Shown piece after piece: positions 1 through 8,509 of a DNA stretch of 10,018 nucleotides (position 1 is its first letter; every line of letters starts with the position of its first letter). The notes under the pieces were generated by a model, which ran no database searches, was not told where the DNA came from, and was given only the letters and a program-made list of their open reading frames with translations. The translations under genes and the position numbers were made by a program. Source of the stretch: Discostella pseudostelligera (lineage: Eukaryota; Bacillariophyta; Thalassiosirophyceae; Thalassiosirales; Thalassiosiraceae); the NCBI GenBank assembly GCA_036940085.1, contig JALLBK010000661.1:1-10018 (forward strand), read 5' to 3'.

Positions 1-32
1 ACTTCCAACAAAATGATAAACTAGACGCAAAC

Positions 33-755
33 ATGGTTGTAAATGATCGACCGAAGCGACCATCGTCTCCAACAACCATGTTGAACAACCTCCCAATAGA
101 TATCAATGATCGCAATTGTCGTAAGAGGCATGCGATCATGGATGCTATTGACAGCAGCAAAGCATCGATTACGCGCCTATCTGCAAGCAGATTGTATCAC
201 ATGTCGGCTGATAATCTTATCCATTGCCCAGTTGTTCACATTCCGATTAAGAAGAAGAACCTGGAGACAACAGTCATGAGTGTATATCCTCGAGAATCAA
301 CCGATTCCTTGGAAGGTGGAAATGGAGCGGTACCATCCGCTGTGTCCAAAGACGAACAGACTACCGTAAGTTATAAATCTCATCATCAACATGGATGTTA
401 CGTCGTTCAAGATGTAAGTAAAATGGAAGTACCCACTGAGCGCAAGAACGGACAGGATGCTGTAAAGTGCAAATATCCTCGACGTGGTGCGATAGCTATC
501 GCTCACGATGATGCAAGCGAAGACCCCATTGAGCACACATACGCACAGACAGCCGACGTGTGTGAATCCCATCTTCGACATGCAAAAGCATCCATTCAAT
601 GCAGTGAAAATGAAATGGAATCAGCAACGACTAACCCTGCTAAAATGATAGAACTGAGTGGAATACTCTCGTTGACGAGCACTAATGCTAATGACACAAT
701 AAGCACTAGGGAAGTGAATTACTTCCTGTCGAAGATTGATTGGGACAATAGTTGA
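33..755 (+). CDS. Hypothetical protein, possibly the 3' part of a longer gene
   Basis: An uninterrupted 240-codon frame ends in TGA at 753-755. The ATG at 33 sits in a reasonable context (AAACATGG), but the same frame is open back to the left edge with no stop, so this may be the last exon of a gene starting outside the window. I do not recognise the family. The product is hydrophilic, with basic patches near residues 28-33 and 73-75, scattered Cys and His, and Ser/Thr-rich stretches. I see no signal peptide, membrane segment or catalytic motif. Two consensus donors (GTAAGT at 366 and 414) lie inside the frame; the only nearby acceptor for the first (AG ending at 411) would break the frame, so an unspliced reading is preferred. 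The gene converges on the RRP12 homologue, with 188 bases between the stops. Confidence 0.5.
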   Translation: MVVNDRPKRPSSPTTMLNNLPIDINDRNCRKRHAIMDAIDSSKASITRLSASRLYHMSADNLIHCPVVHIPIKKKNLETTVMSVYPRESTDSLEGGNGAVPSAVSKDEQTTVSYKSHHQHGCYVVQDVSKMEVPTERKNGQDAVKCKYPRRGAIAIAHDDASEDPIEHTYAQTADVCESHLRHAKASIQCSENEMESATTNPAKMIELSGILSLTSTNANDTISTREVNYFLSKIDWDNS

Positions 756-943
756 TATTGCTTAATCAATATAATACTACTGACATCGTTGCAAAAAGAG
801 ATGCTATTCTTAGATCAAATATTTCATTACAAATCAGATACCGATCAACGATCATTAAGGTGAGCAAACAAACACCATGCACCATGCATGGATTGCTGCC
901 CTCAAAATCATGCACTTCATCGAAATGGTACACTACCGAGCGA
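756..943. other. Convergent 3' intergenic region
   Basis: These 188 bases separate the stop of the leftmost gene from the stop of the RRP12 homologue and must hold both 3' UTRs. Visible are a perfect 10-base palindrome CCATGCATGG at 882-891, next to a short ACCATGC direct repeat, and one TGTAA on the minus strand near 825-829. No canonical AATAAA is evident for either gene. Confidence 0.5.
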
Positions 944-3900
944 TCAACCTCTCCTCCTCTTTGTACTTCGCACCACTGAAGCCATCTTCAAAACGGATTT
1001 GCCCCTATTTTTCTTTGTGTAATCCTTTGCATCAAGTGGCACATACGCATACGGCTCGTATTTCTGTCCCTTTTTCTTCACGTCACCGCCAGCCTTCTTT
1101 GATTTGTAAGCAGCGCCGAACGAGGTAGTAGGATTTCTCTCTGACTTTTGCTTCATCCCTTTCCCTGCATCCTTCTCGGCTTTGGTTAACTTGACGTTCT
1201 CAAATTTGCTTACTCGGCGACGCTTGCCAGAGGAATTTTGCTCAACGACGTCATCATCATCAGAGTTATTCTGTTCTTTTGGGACTTTCTTTCCGCTAGA
1301 CATCGAAACGTTATCACTTATTACCATCCTCCCAAGATTATCGAATTCGAAGTCATCAGCTCCATCCTCCTCGTCGTCGTCACTAAAGTCTCTATCGTTT
1401 GCATCAATATCTGCAAAATGAACGCTACGAGACATTTTCGAGTCATCGAGCATGTCCAGAATTTCACCATTCACTTCTTTCCTGATTCGAGGACCACCAC
1501 TTTCTAATGCACGTTTGCTCGTCACGATAGACTTCGCACTACGAACACTCTTACTCATGGCAGTATGTTCCGCGGCCGAACGTCTTCCCGTCTTCCCGCT
1601 CATTGTTGTCATTTTAGTGAACCCCGTAGCACCAGTCATAAATGTCCTACCATCATCGGAGTCGTCTTCATCTGAGTCCATCATGTTATCAAAGCCACGA
1701 TGAACGTTTGATTGTCCATCTTGTACTCCCGCAGCCTTTCTACGAGCTGCTCGCTCGGACAGCTTCCGCATGTGTGTGATCAAGCGAGAATGCTCAGAAG
1801 GGACCAGAGGTTTGATGGCCTCATATCCATAAACTCGAACTAGCTTCTTCAGAATGATCTTAATTTTCGCCCTGAACCTCTCTGCGCATTTGTTGTACTT
1901 CATGATCCCACCCACAATCTCTGGAAGGAGTGGTTCAAGCTGCTCGTGAGTCATTGCAGCAACACTCACTCTTACAAAACTACGTGAAGGATGAAGAAAA
2001 AGCGATAAGATGTTCAGCAATGAAAGCAGAGTAGCCAATACTCATCACACCTATTACACTCACCCAATCACACTTTTAGTAACCTCTCTGGACGAATCAT
2101 CAAATAGAACAGACACAGTTTGCATCAACGACGGCAAGAGTTCTTGAACGATGTGGTCGTCCCTAGCGTATTCGAAGATAAGTCGAGACAGTGCCATCAC
2201 CGCCGCAGAACGCATATGTGTTGTTTGGGCGCCCAAAGCCGCCAGAATGATACGAAAGAAATCGGTCATATCATGCCGTGCAACAGACATTGCCAAAAGT
2301 AATTGATACGCTGCATCACGAGTTTTGGCGTTAGAGTCTTTCAGACACAAGAGTACCTCACTTATGATGTTGGGTATAACTGCCATGTGGGCTTGGTTCT
2401 CAGAGTCGAACCCCTCGACAATATGTGTCATACATTTTAGTCTCATGTGTCGCGCAGATACTTGGCAAGTTACTATTGATTCAACCATGAGGGACGTCAT
2501 TTCACCCAGGCGTTCATCCGCGGTAACAAAGTCGTTGTGCCGCTCGCATATTTCAGCCAGTACTTTATAAGCACGCTTTTGAACTCTCGGATCGTGCTCA
2601 TCGGTTCGAACTAATGAACGCACGGCACGATAAAGGAGAGAGAGACTTGCATCATCCAGTGAGCTAGATGCCACCAAGGCTTGGGCCAGACCTAGCAGAG
2701 ACGCCATGCGCAATGTTGCGTTTGAGCGATCCTTATTTTCTGGAGCTTGAGTTACTTCGGTAGTTGCAATGAGAAGACGCTGCACGACCTTTTTGAAGAG
2801 AGTTTGAAGGAATTCACGAGGACAGACCTGTGCAAGCTGGCCGATGGCGTCTGTTACAGCCTCAACATTTTGTAGACCATTGGATTGTGCATCGTCATCT
2901 GACTTCTTTGAAGTAGATTCATTTAATGTCTCCACCAATTTGAATAAGGATGGTAGAATTTTGGTAGATGTATTCGAGAGTACATCGAAGTCGTCTGTTT
3001 TGTCTGGGAACGCTTTAGCTCGTTCTACTACGCCGATAGCAACAGTCTTGAGCCCTCCACAAATAATTGGCTGAAATTATGGGACGGACAAGCATGAGAC
3101 AAGACGATAGTTACATCTAAACAACGGAACAAAATGCACTTACAATCAATTCTGGGTAGCGAGCATAATCTCCAATTGCTTTCAACACAGTCTTGGACGC
3201 ACTCTCGAAATTTTCTTTCATATCAATTGGATATACACAGAAAGAAGGAAATAACGACCACAACTCAACTACTCTTGCTTTTTGAATCGATATTTCGGCA
3301 GCTGTACGATGCCCATCTGCCGTTGCCGCATCACATTTTCTTGCCAGGTTCAGAACACATCCTTGGAAAAAGGATAGATGCGTCTTTAAAGCAGTGCAAT
3401 CATCGATCGTAGTACTTCTCCTCGAGCTATCGGTACACTGTTTCATTAGCGGCAGCAACCACGCTCTATCATCTCGAATACCGCTACTACTCGACAACGT
3501 CTTCTTTTGTAACCCTCCACTCTCACTGTCATTCAAAAAATCCACCATGCTGAGGAATAACTCCACACCAATTTCACGAATTATGGCAGAAGTAGCGTAC
3601 TCCACTGCTGTTCTTGCCGTGCCATCTCCTCTTGCAACATCCTCGTGCAGACGTAGCAAGGAAAGCACCAATGTCTGTACCCATGAGGAAAGTTTATCCT
3701 CCAACTCGGCAATGTCCTTGCTGCCATTACCTCCGTTGCTTGATGATGAAGCCCGTATTTCCAACAGTTTTCGTGCTAAAGTTGAGGTGAACGTGGAATA
3801 TCCACCCGATAGTATTGACCCCCAGGCAGATCTATACTTTAATTGAAGTGCCTGTTGAATGATTGTCACGCACTGCGGCAATATCTCGAGCGTCACACGA

Positions 3901-5720
3901 TGGAGTGTGTCATCGGTTTGTTGCGCATCCAAATATGGTATAATCACTGGCATCATTCGCGAAACAAGCTGATTGAATTCGGAGCCGCATGTGTCAAGAT
4001 GATTGTTCCTCTCGATATTGCCCCCCTCTCTGTCGATCGTACTCCCGGTACTACCACCTTCGCAAAGGTGTATCATGGAACCTAACACACTGGGGAACAA
4101 TTTCATCGCCAACAATTTGGGAGCCGGGACAAAATCATCTTTCTCTTCACCGCCACCATTCGAAGATGTCAAGTTCATCATTCGCTCCATACATGCCAAA
4201 ATGCATCGTCCATACATCACACTCATATCTTGCCAATCATTCGATGAGTTGTTGGAATTGTTCGGACGATGCTGCAGTAGGAAGGTTAGCGCCTTGGCTG
4301 CAAACTTGGGCATGTTCTCGTTGAGATTAGTCATCGCGCCCTCCTTCGTTGGACCGAGCACAATATCATCCTCTCTCAATTCTTGTTCATGCTCTGTCAT
4401 CTCCAAACAAGACAAGAGGGTTACCAATATCTCCTTCCCAATCTCTCCAGGCACACCACCATCACCACCGCCAGTCAACATCGTCAAGGAGCATTCACCA
4501 AACCGAATACGAATTCGTTCATCATCGGCATACGGTAATGCCGCAGTTAAAAATCGTAGTACATGAATGACTTTGGAGGATTTGTCCTTTGATGATCCCA
4601 ATGATACAGTTGATGGTGCATAATTGGCAATGATGGCATGACAATATTCCCATAGAAAGTCGGCAACAACCTTTCGTTGTTGCTGCTGTTGTTGTTGCAT
4701 CGTACCATCATCATAGGAGCCATTCGAAGAAGAGGACGAAGAAGATGCCACAACAATAATTTCCATACCACATCCCCAAGCAGCCTTGCGAACTTTAGGT
4801 CGAACATCATGAAACATGGGCACTATCGTAGTATGCAATAATTTTGCCAAATCCTTTTCAGAGACAATGTTGCTATTATTGTGATTTACAGGAGGTGTCA
4901 CGAGGAGTAAGGAAGTGGACACCTTGAGGATTTGACGTAGTAGAGCATTAGCGCCGGTGAGAGCGGACGATTTTTCACCACCACTGGATGATGATGATTG
5001 ATTGCGCTTTCGTTTCTTTCCATCCCCCACACTATAACTTGTGGAAGAAGCAGCAGCGGAGGATGCGGGAAGAGCATATCCCAAAGCCACAAACATGCGC
5101 ATCATTCGACTTAATGAACCAAATTGATGCAATAGTAACATACCATGGTTGTTGGTATGGTGTGTCACATAGGGCAAAGTGCGACGCAATATCTCCAATA
5201 GGGGTAGGGCAGTGTTTTGTAATTCGAGGGATATGGATTCTAGTGTTGCATCGTTGCTGCTGATGTTCATGGTGGTATTAGTTGTGGTAGTAGATGATGA
5301 TGAATGTGATTTTTGTCTTGCCTCAAGCGAAATTTGGAGAGAAGTTAATGCCGTAATTGTAACAATGAACATTTCATTGGGTGTAATTTCGTGTCTGTTC
5401 TCAGCCGTGGTTCCATTACGACGACGTTGCTCCTCCATTGCCGTCTCAATCAATGCCGAGCAACAAGCCGCTTTACGAACACTGGAGGGCTCACGTGCCG
5501 GACCGACAGTGCGCATTTCAGTTAGCATCTTTTGGAAGTTTTGCGCTACCTCATCGGGAGTAAGTTGGGTGGCGAGGGAATATTCCGAGAGTGAGATGGA
5601 TGAACCACCGGAGAGGAAGGTGCCAAATCCAAGCGACGAGCTGGCCGACGACGACATCGACGAAGAGCGGACGCTGCTGCTCATCATGGAAGCATTGCTG
5701 CCCGATCGCGAGCGAGTCAT
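944..5720 (-). CDS. RRP12: RRP12-like ribosomal RNA processing / pre-ribosome export protein
   Basis: Three exons: 5720-3144, 3070-2064 and 1979-944, giving 4620 coding bases and 1539 residues. Family knowledge: RRP12 is a HEAT/ARM-repeat protein with a NUC173 domain that acts in maturation and nuclear export of pre-40S and pre-60S particles. The strongest match is residues ~930-1290, with RRP12-type blocks QKRAYKVLAEICERHN, SARHMRLKCMTHIVEGF, REVTKSVIGFVRVSVAAM and FRAKIKIILKKLVRVYGYEA. The C-terminal tail has acidic stretches, basic clusters and a PYAYVPLD motif, as in other RRP12 proteins. The N-terminus is Ser-rich; KKRKR at 235-239 could be a nuclear signal, and a seven-Gln run occupies 342-348. 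At 1539 residues it is longer than yeast or human RRP12 (about 1200-1300), mainly through low-complexity loops in exon 1. It diverges from the hydrolase gene with 234 bases between start codons. Confidence 0.93.
1980..2063 (-). other. RRP12: RRP12 intron 2 (84 bases)
   Basis: On the minus strand it begins GTGAGTG (2063) and ends CACGTAG (1980). Exon 2 contributes GG and exon 3 contributes T to a split Gly codon (residue 1195). This restores the block SVIG-FVRVSV, which fits the conserved RRP12 sequence at this position and supports this acceptor over others. Confidence 0.88.
3071..3143 (-). other. RRP12: RRP12 intron 1 (73 bases)
   Basis: On the minus strand it begins GTAAGT (at 3143) and ends TTTCAG (at 3071). 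Exon 1 up to 3144 is exactly 859 codons, so the intron is phase 0. Splicing joins ...YPELI to PIICGGLK..., and without splicing the frame stops eight codons on. Confidence 0.9.
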
Positions 5721-5954
5721 TATTTGAGTAGGGATGGTAATTGATACTCTAGAGGAATAGAAGCTGAGAACAATAAAGATGAAGTGTATCCGAGCCGCCG
5801 GACATCATCGTCGCCGTCTTCGTCCTTCGTCTCTTTGTTTCGGTTTGGATGGATGGTGTTGCCGTCGTCAGACAGACGACGTGTCAAAACAAAAAATGAC
5901 TCGACTCAAAGGCACTTTGGTATTTGGCGGAAAAGCGGAATCAAGCCATGAACC
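5721..5954. promoter_or_regulatory. Bidirectional promoter region between RRP12 and the ABHD14-like gene
   Basis: The start codons of two divergent genes are only 234 bases apart, so both 5' UTRs and core promoters lie here. I see no clear TATA box. The central part (about 5795-5835) is rich in CGTC/TCGTC repeats on the plus strand. A perfect stem-like inverted repeat lies at 5863-5881, and a TGACTC (AP-1/bZIP-like) at about 5895-5900. Assignment as promoter rests on layout. Confidence 0.6.
5863..5881. repeat. Perfect 7-base inverted repeat CGTCGTC-N5-GACGACG
   Basis: The arms CGTCGTC (5863-5869) and GACGACG (5875-5881) are exact reverse complements around an AGACA spacer. The right arm runs into GACGTGT, which holds an ACGTG bZIP/bHLH-type core. 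It lies about 75 bases before the hydrolase start. A dimeric factor site is plausible, but no factor is known from the sequence. Confidence 0.5.
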
Positions 5955-6046
5955 ATGAAAAATCAAAAATCCCCGACGACCATGGTGCCCATCCGCTCCA
6001 CATCTATCCTACGAACATCTCCCAACCAACATGGCGGCGGCCATAA
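5948..6046 (+). other. Overlapping upstream ORF on the ABHD14-like transcript
   Basis: An ATG at 5948, seven bases before the hydrolase start, opens a 32-codon frame ending TAA at 6044-6046. It overlaps the main frame in a different register and runs past both candidate main starts (5955 and 5982). If the transcript start lies upstream of 5948, scanning ribosomes meet this ATG first. Translation of the uORF is not shown. Confidence 0.4.
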
Positions 6047-7094
6047 TCATCATCCTACACATCGTCTCATCCTTTATTCTGCCTTGATTGCTGCATTTGG
6101 TCTTACTACAATATATTTGTTTTCGCCGCAGCCGCCCGACCAGTTGGAGCAGCAGCAGCAGCCACTGCGGGGTAGCAGTGGTGGTGGTAGTGGTAGTGGT
6201 AGTGGTGGTGATAGCGGTAGTGGTGTGGGGCTCGCGATGACAAAGGACAAAAAAGAAGAAGGAGGCGGCGGTGGTAGTGGTGGTGTCGGAACTGGTGCCA
6301 ATATCGATTCAACCGTGCTCAAAAATAAGAACGAATTGGATGAAGAAGATTTGGATCCCCTTAAAATTACGATGGGATATGTTCCCTACAGTGGCGACAA
6401 GAAGTTGGCCTATTATCACTGCGGGCCGCTGCCATCATCGTCGTCGTCGTCGACGACATCCATATCATCATCGTCATCACTGACTGAATTGGTCCTGCTG
6501 CATGGAGCAGCTTTCACCAAAGAAAATTGGAAAGAATCAGGAATTCTCGATATGTTTTGTGAAATCAACAATACCGAAGATGAGGGCAATTTGTCCATAC
6601 TGGCGCTGGATCTACCAGTATCGGCTGATGGGACGGAATTAGGATATGCATTTGATGCTCTTGTGTTGGAAAAAGTTCTTTCGGGGCGGCCAGCGACATT
6701 TGTTACACCGTCGGCATCGGGATATGCAATTGTTAGTCTCGGTGAAGAAATGGCCAAGTCGTCCTCGATGAAGAATGCGAAAGAGGTGACGAAGGACGAT
6801 GGTAGCAGCCAACGCAACAACTTAACAAGGATGGTAAACGCTTGGATTCCAGTGGCTTCCTTTGCAGTCCTCTCCGCATCCGATGACACCCTGATGCAAT
6901 ACAAACATGCCAATATACCAATATTGGCAATCCACGGTGATCAAGATTTGAAGGGGAAGAAGGTGACGGAACGATTGAAGGATACGAATAATGCTATGGG
7001 GGTGGAATTGGAAGGACGACATCCAGTCTACTTGGATGGTCCGGAAGAGTTTGTGCGGGAGGTGATGCAGTTTCTGGATGAAATGGGGTTGTAA
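5955..7094 (+). CDS. Membrane-anchored alpha/beta hydrolase, ABHD14/CIB-like
   Basis: A single exon of 379 residues. A hydrophobic segment at 37-56 follows a basic/His-rich N-terminus and would make a type II signal anchor, as in animal ABHD14A. A Gly/Ser and Gln-rich linker (about 65-115) and a Ser run (161-175) follow. The hydrolase part (about 135-379) shows LLHGAAFTKENW (oxyanion-loop region, 181-192), ALDLPVS (217-223), TPSASGYA with putative nucleophile Ser255, AIHGDQD with putative acid Asp331, and EGRHPVYLDGPEEF with putative base His356. The SxSG nucleophile elbow, in place of GxSxG, and the H-x(4)-D-x-P-E-E-F ending resemble ABHD14A/B. ABHD14B is reported as a protein-lysine deacetylase in mammals; the substrate here is unknown. 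Met10 (5982) has a better start context (ACCATGG) than Met1. It is tail-to-tail with the NTF2-like gene. Confidence 0.82.
   Translation: MKNQKSPTTMVPIRSTSILRTSPNQHGGGHNHHPTHRLILYSALIAAFGLTTIYLFSPQPPDQLEQQQQPLRGSSGGGSGSGSGGDSGSGVGLAMTKDKKEEGGGGGSGGVGTGANIDSTVLKNKNELDEEDLDPLKITMGYVPYSGDKKLAYYHCGPLPSSSSSSTTSISSSSSLTELVLLHGAAFTKENWKESGILDMFCEINNTEDEGNLSILALDLPVSADGTELGYAFDALVLEKVLSGRPATFVTPSASGYAIVSLGEEMAKSSSMKNAKEVTKDDGSSQRNNLTRMVNAWIPVASFAVLSASDDTLMQYKHANIPILAIHGDQDLKGKKVTERLKDTNNAMGVELEGRHPVYLDGPEEFVREVMQFLDEMGL
6171..6230 (+). repeat. Coding Gly/Ser low-complexity tract (GGT/AGT codons)
   Basis: Iterated GGT and AGT codons encode residues 73-92 of the hydrolase, almost all Gly or Ser. It is preceded by a short CAG run for Gln and followed by a second Gly-rich tract at about 103-114. 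It looks like replication-slippage sequence acting as a flexible linker between the membrane anchor and the catalytic domain. Confidence 0.75.
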
Positions 7095-7289
7095 ACGTTG
7101 TTCATGTGATGATGCAGATGTAACAATACGGAGTGTAACAATAGAATCGAACAGAACGTTTGCATTACGCATTAATTCCAGCCGAATACACTTATCTTCA
7201 ATTTGAATGGCTGTGTAAACTGTAAATGCTGTCCACGGACACTAATCGAAACATTTGGTCGGTTCCTCAACAGCAACACACGTCTACTT
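7095..7289. terminator. Convergent 3' region with repeated TGTAA elements
   Basis: These 195 bases lie between two facing stop codons. On the plus strand a 10-base direct repeat TGTAACAATA occurs at 7119-7128 and 7134-7143, and TGTAAA at 7214-7219 and 7221-7226. UGUA elements are bound by the CFIm cleavage factor in animals, and TGTAA is the usual polyadenylation signal in green algae, so these may help end the hydrolase transcript. No AATAAA is seen. The diatom signal is not known to me, so the role is inferred. Confidence 0.4.
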
Positions 7290-8357
7290 TCAGATATCAT
7301 TCGGGTCGGCACCTCTCGCTTTACTCTTCCACCACGATGGAATATCCTTCTCCAAACTCCAATTTCTACCAAAGCCACCAATGATGTGAATGAAACGTTG
7401 TTGTAATCGTAGAAGAGCATCCCCTACCGAGGCATTCCCAGCATCTAATCCAGCACCCACCAGCAGGCCAAACACAGCACCAGCACCCTTCGTCGTGCCC
7501 TCAAATCGATCCAATGGACTGCTCAGGCATGTATATTTAATTTTACCCTCGGGAGTCCAATGAATGCTCATTATATGGGTAGGTAACTTCACACCGGCAT
7601 TTGTCGGAGGGAGTGTGGCGGGTCCAATCTGTACACTTTCGGTATTTGTACCCTCCCATCGTTCAAAGAAGTAGCAACGGTACGGATTGTCAGGATCGAT
7701 GGTGAATCCGAATGGACGAGTTTGCAAGTCAGGATAGGCCGATGTGATTTTGAATCCCTGTGTATTTGCGCGTGGTTTGTTTGTTTGTTTGTTTGTTTGC
7801 ATGCATGATGAATTGTGTAATGAGCCAACACGATGCAACATTTCGTGAACGAGATTTGCAGCTCAAGTTTAAGTACTTACCTCCTGAGTTTTCCTCACAT
7901 CCTCACCAGTGATTGGCCCAATAATTGGTCCACGAAAGACATAATCGTCAGAGTAGTATGACAGTATTGTATCATAGTCTTTGCAGTTCGCATATTCAAT
8001 GGTTTTGGCAAGTACATCAAATGATGGGGTGGATTTGTCAGCATCATTGTTGTAGGATAGCACATCGAGCCAGCTCTCGGTTTTGATTCGCGAGGGCGGC
8101 GGTGGTGGAGATGAAGAAGTGGCCGCTGGAGACTTAAGTGGCGCGGAGAAGAAGGAATTGAAGGCGTTGACGACGACGATGCCTCCATTTCCGAGAGACG
8201 AGGACGCTAACGTTGTAGCAACCACCGCGAACACAACTTGACTACCTGTTCCCTTCATCGCGCCTCGATCTGAAATGATATGTAACAACGTCTGAGATAT
8301 TATGAGAAATCGTACCGCAGTGACTGTGAGGTGGCCGGCGCTCGTCATGGTTGGCAT
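7290..8357 (-). CDS. NTF2/SnoaL-like protein with a diatom-type plastid targeting leader
   Basis: Two exons, 8357-7881 and 7757-7290, give 314 residues from the first ATG. Starting at Met34 (8258), 281 residues, puts a hydrophobic signal peptide right at the N-terminus (about 41-65). It ends VVVNA followed by Phe66 and a Ser/Pro/Lys-bearing stretch, matching the ASAFAP-type rule for complex plastids, so I favour Met34 although 8357 is the outer limit. The mature part (about 94-245) has the look of a SnoaL/NTF2-like cone fold: FDVLAKTIEYANCKDYDTI, then YYSDDYVFRGPIIGPITG, EGFKITSAYPDL, YRCYFFERWEGT, and a strand ending HIMSIHWTPEGKI. This resembles polyketide-cyclase-like proteins, but no active site can be assigned. 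A Gly-rich segment (250-266) and a Trp/basic tail follow. It is divergent from the membrane-protein gene. Confidence 0.78.
7758..7880 (-). other. Intron of the NTF2-like gene (123 bases)
   Basis: On the minus strand it begins GTAAGT (7880) and ends ACACAG (7758). Exon 1 is exactly 159 codons, so the intron is phase 0 and joins RKTQE to GFKITSAYPDL. Without splicing the frame stops within four codons. Confidence 0.9.
7775..7799. repeat. GTTT tetranucleotide microsatellite
   Basis: Six GTTT units plus one base, inside the intron of the NTF2-like gene; on the sense strand of that gene it reads as AAAC repeats. It probably varies in length between strains. Confidence 0.85.
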
Positions 8358-8427
8358 GTTGGTTCGTTCGCTTCGGCGCTGTGTTGGTGTTGGTGACGAT
8401 TCTCTCCGTGCTTTTATGTGTGCGTGA

Positions 8428-8441
8428 GTGACGTCACCAAT
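8428..8441. promoter_or_regulatory. CRE palindrome GTGACGTCAC overlapping a CCAAT box
   Basis: GTGACGTCAC at 8428-8437 is a perfect 10-base palindrome containing the full bZIP site TGACGTCA. CCAAT at 8437-8441 abuts it on the plus strand, a composite arrangement familiar from CREB/ATF plus NF-Y promoters. It is 72 bases upstream of the NTF2-like ATG at 8357 and about 200 bases upstream of the membrane-protein ATG. Confidence 0.65.
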
Positions 8442-8468
8442 ATCTTTTGGATCTTTTGGATCTTTTGT
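8442..8468. repeat. Three 9-base tandem repeats (ATCTTTTGG)
   Basis: Two exact copies (8442-8450, 8451-8459) and a third with the last base changed (8460-8468) lie directly beside the CCAAT/CRE element. They could be factor sites or simple slippage sequence. Confidence 0.7.
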
Positions 8469-8509
8469 TTCTACGTTGGGAACAAATACATATTCTACAT
8501 ACGCCAGTC

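Noticed and set aside
297..599. 100-codon minus-strand open frame opposite the leftmost gene
   Set aside because: Cys/Val-rich with no family resemblance. The plus-strand frame is longer and more protein-like, though neither is proven.
3394..3846. 150-codon plus-strand open frame over RRP12 exon 1
   Set aside because: Same reason: antisense to secure coding sequence with no independent support.
4003..4566. 187-codon plus-strand open frame antisense to RRP12 exon 1
   Set aside because: Shadow of the coding strand; the product is low-complexity, with Ser/Pro/His runs mirroring RRP12 codons.
5179..5727. 182-codon plus-strand open frame antisense to RRP12 exon 1
   Set aside because: It lies wholly over a confidently assigned coding exon whose Ser- and Asp-rich codons give long open antisense frames. 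Its product has no recognisable domain and no promoter context of its own.
5772..5777. AATAAA on the plus strand
   Set aside because: No plus-strand gene ends nearby; it lies in the divergent promoter region, so it is not a polyadenylation signal for any gene here.
6416..6913. 165-codon minus-strand open frame inside the hydrolase gene
   Set aside because: Antisense to the catalytic-domain coding sequence; its Asp run is the complement of the Ser run.
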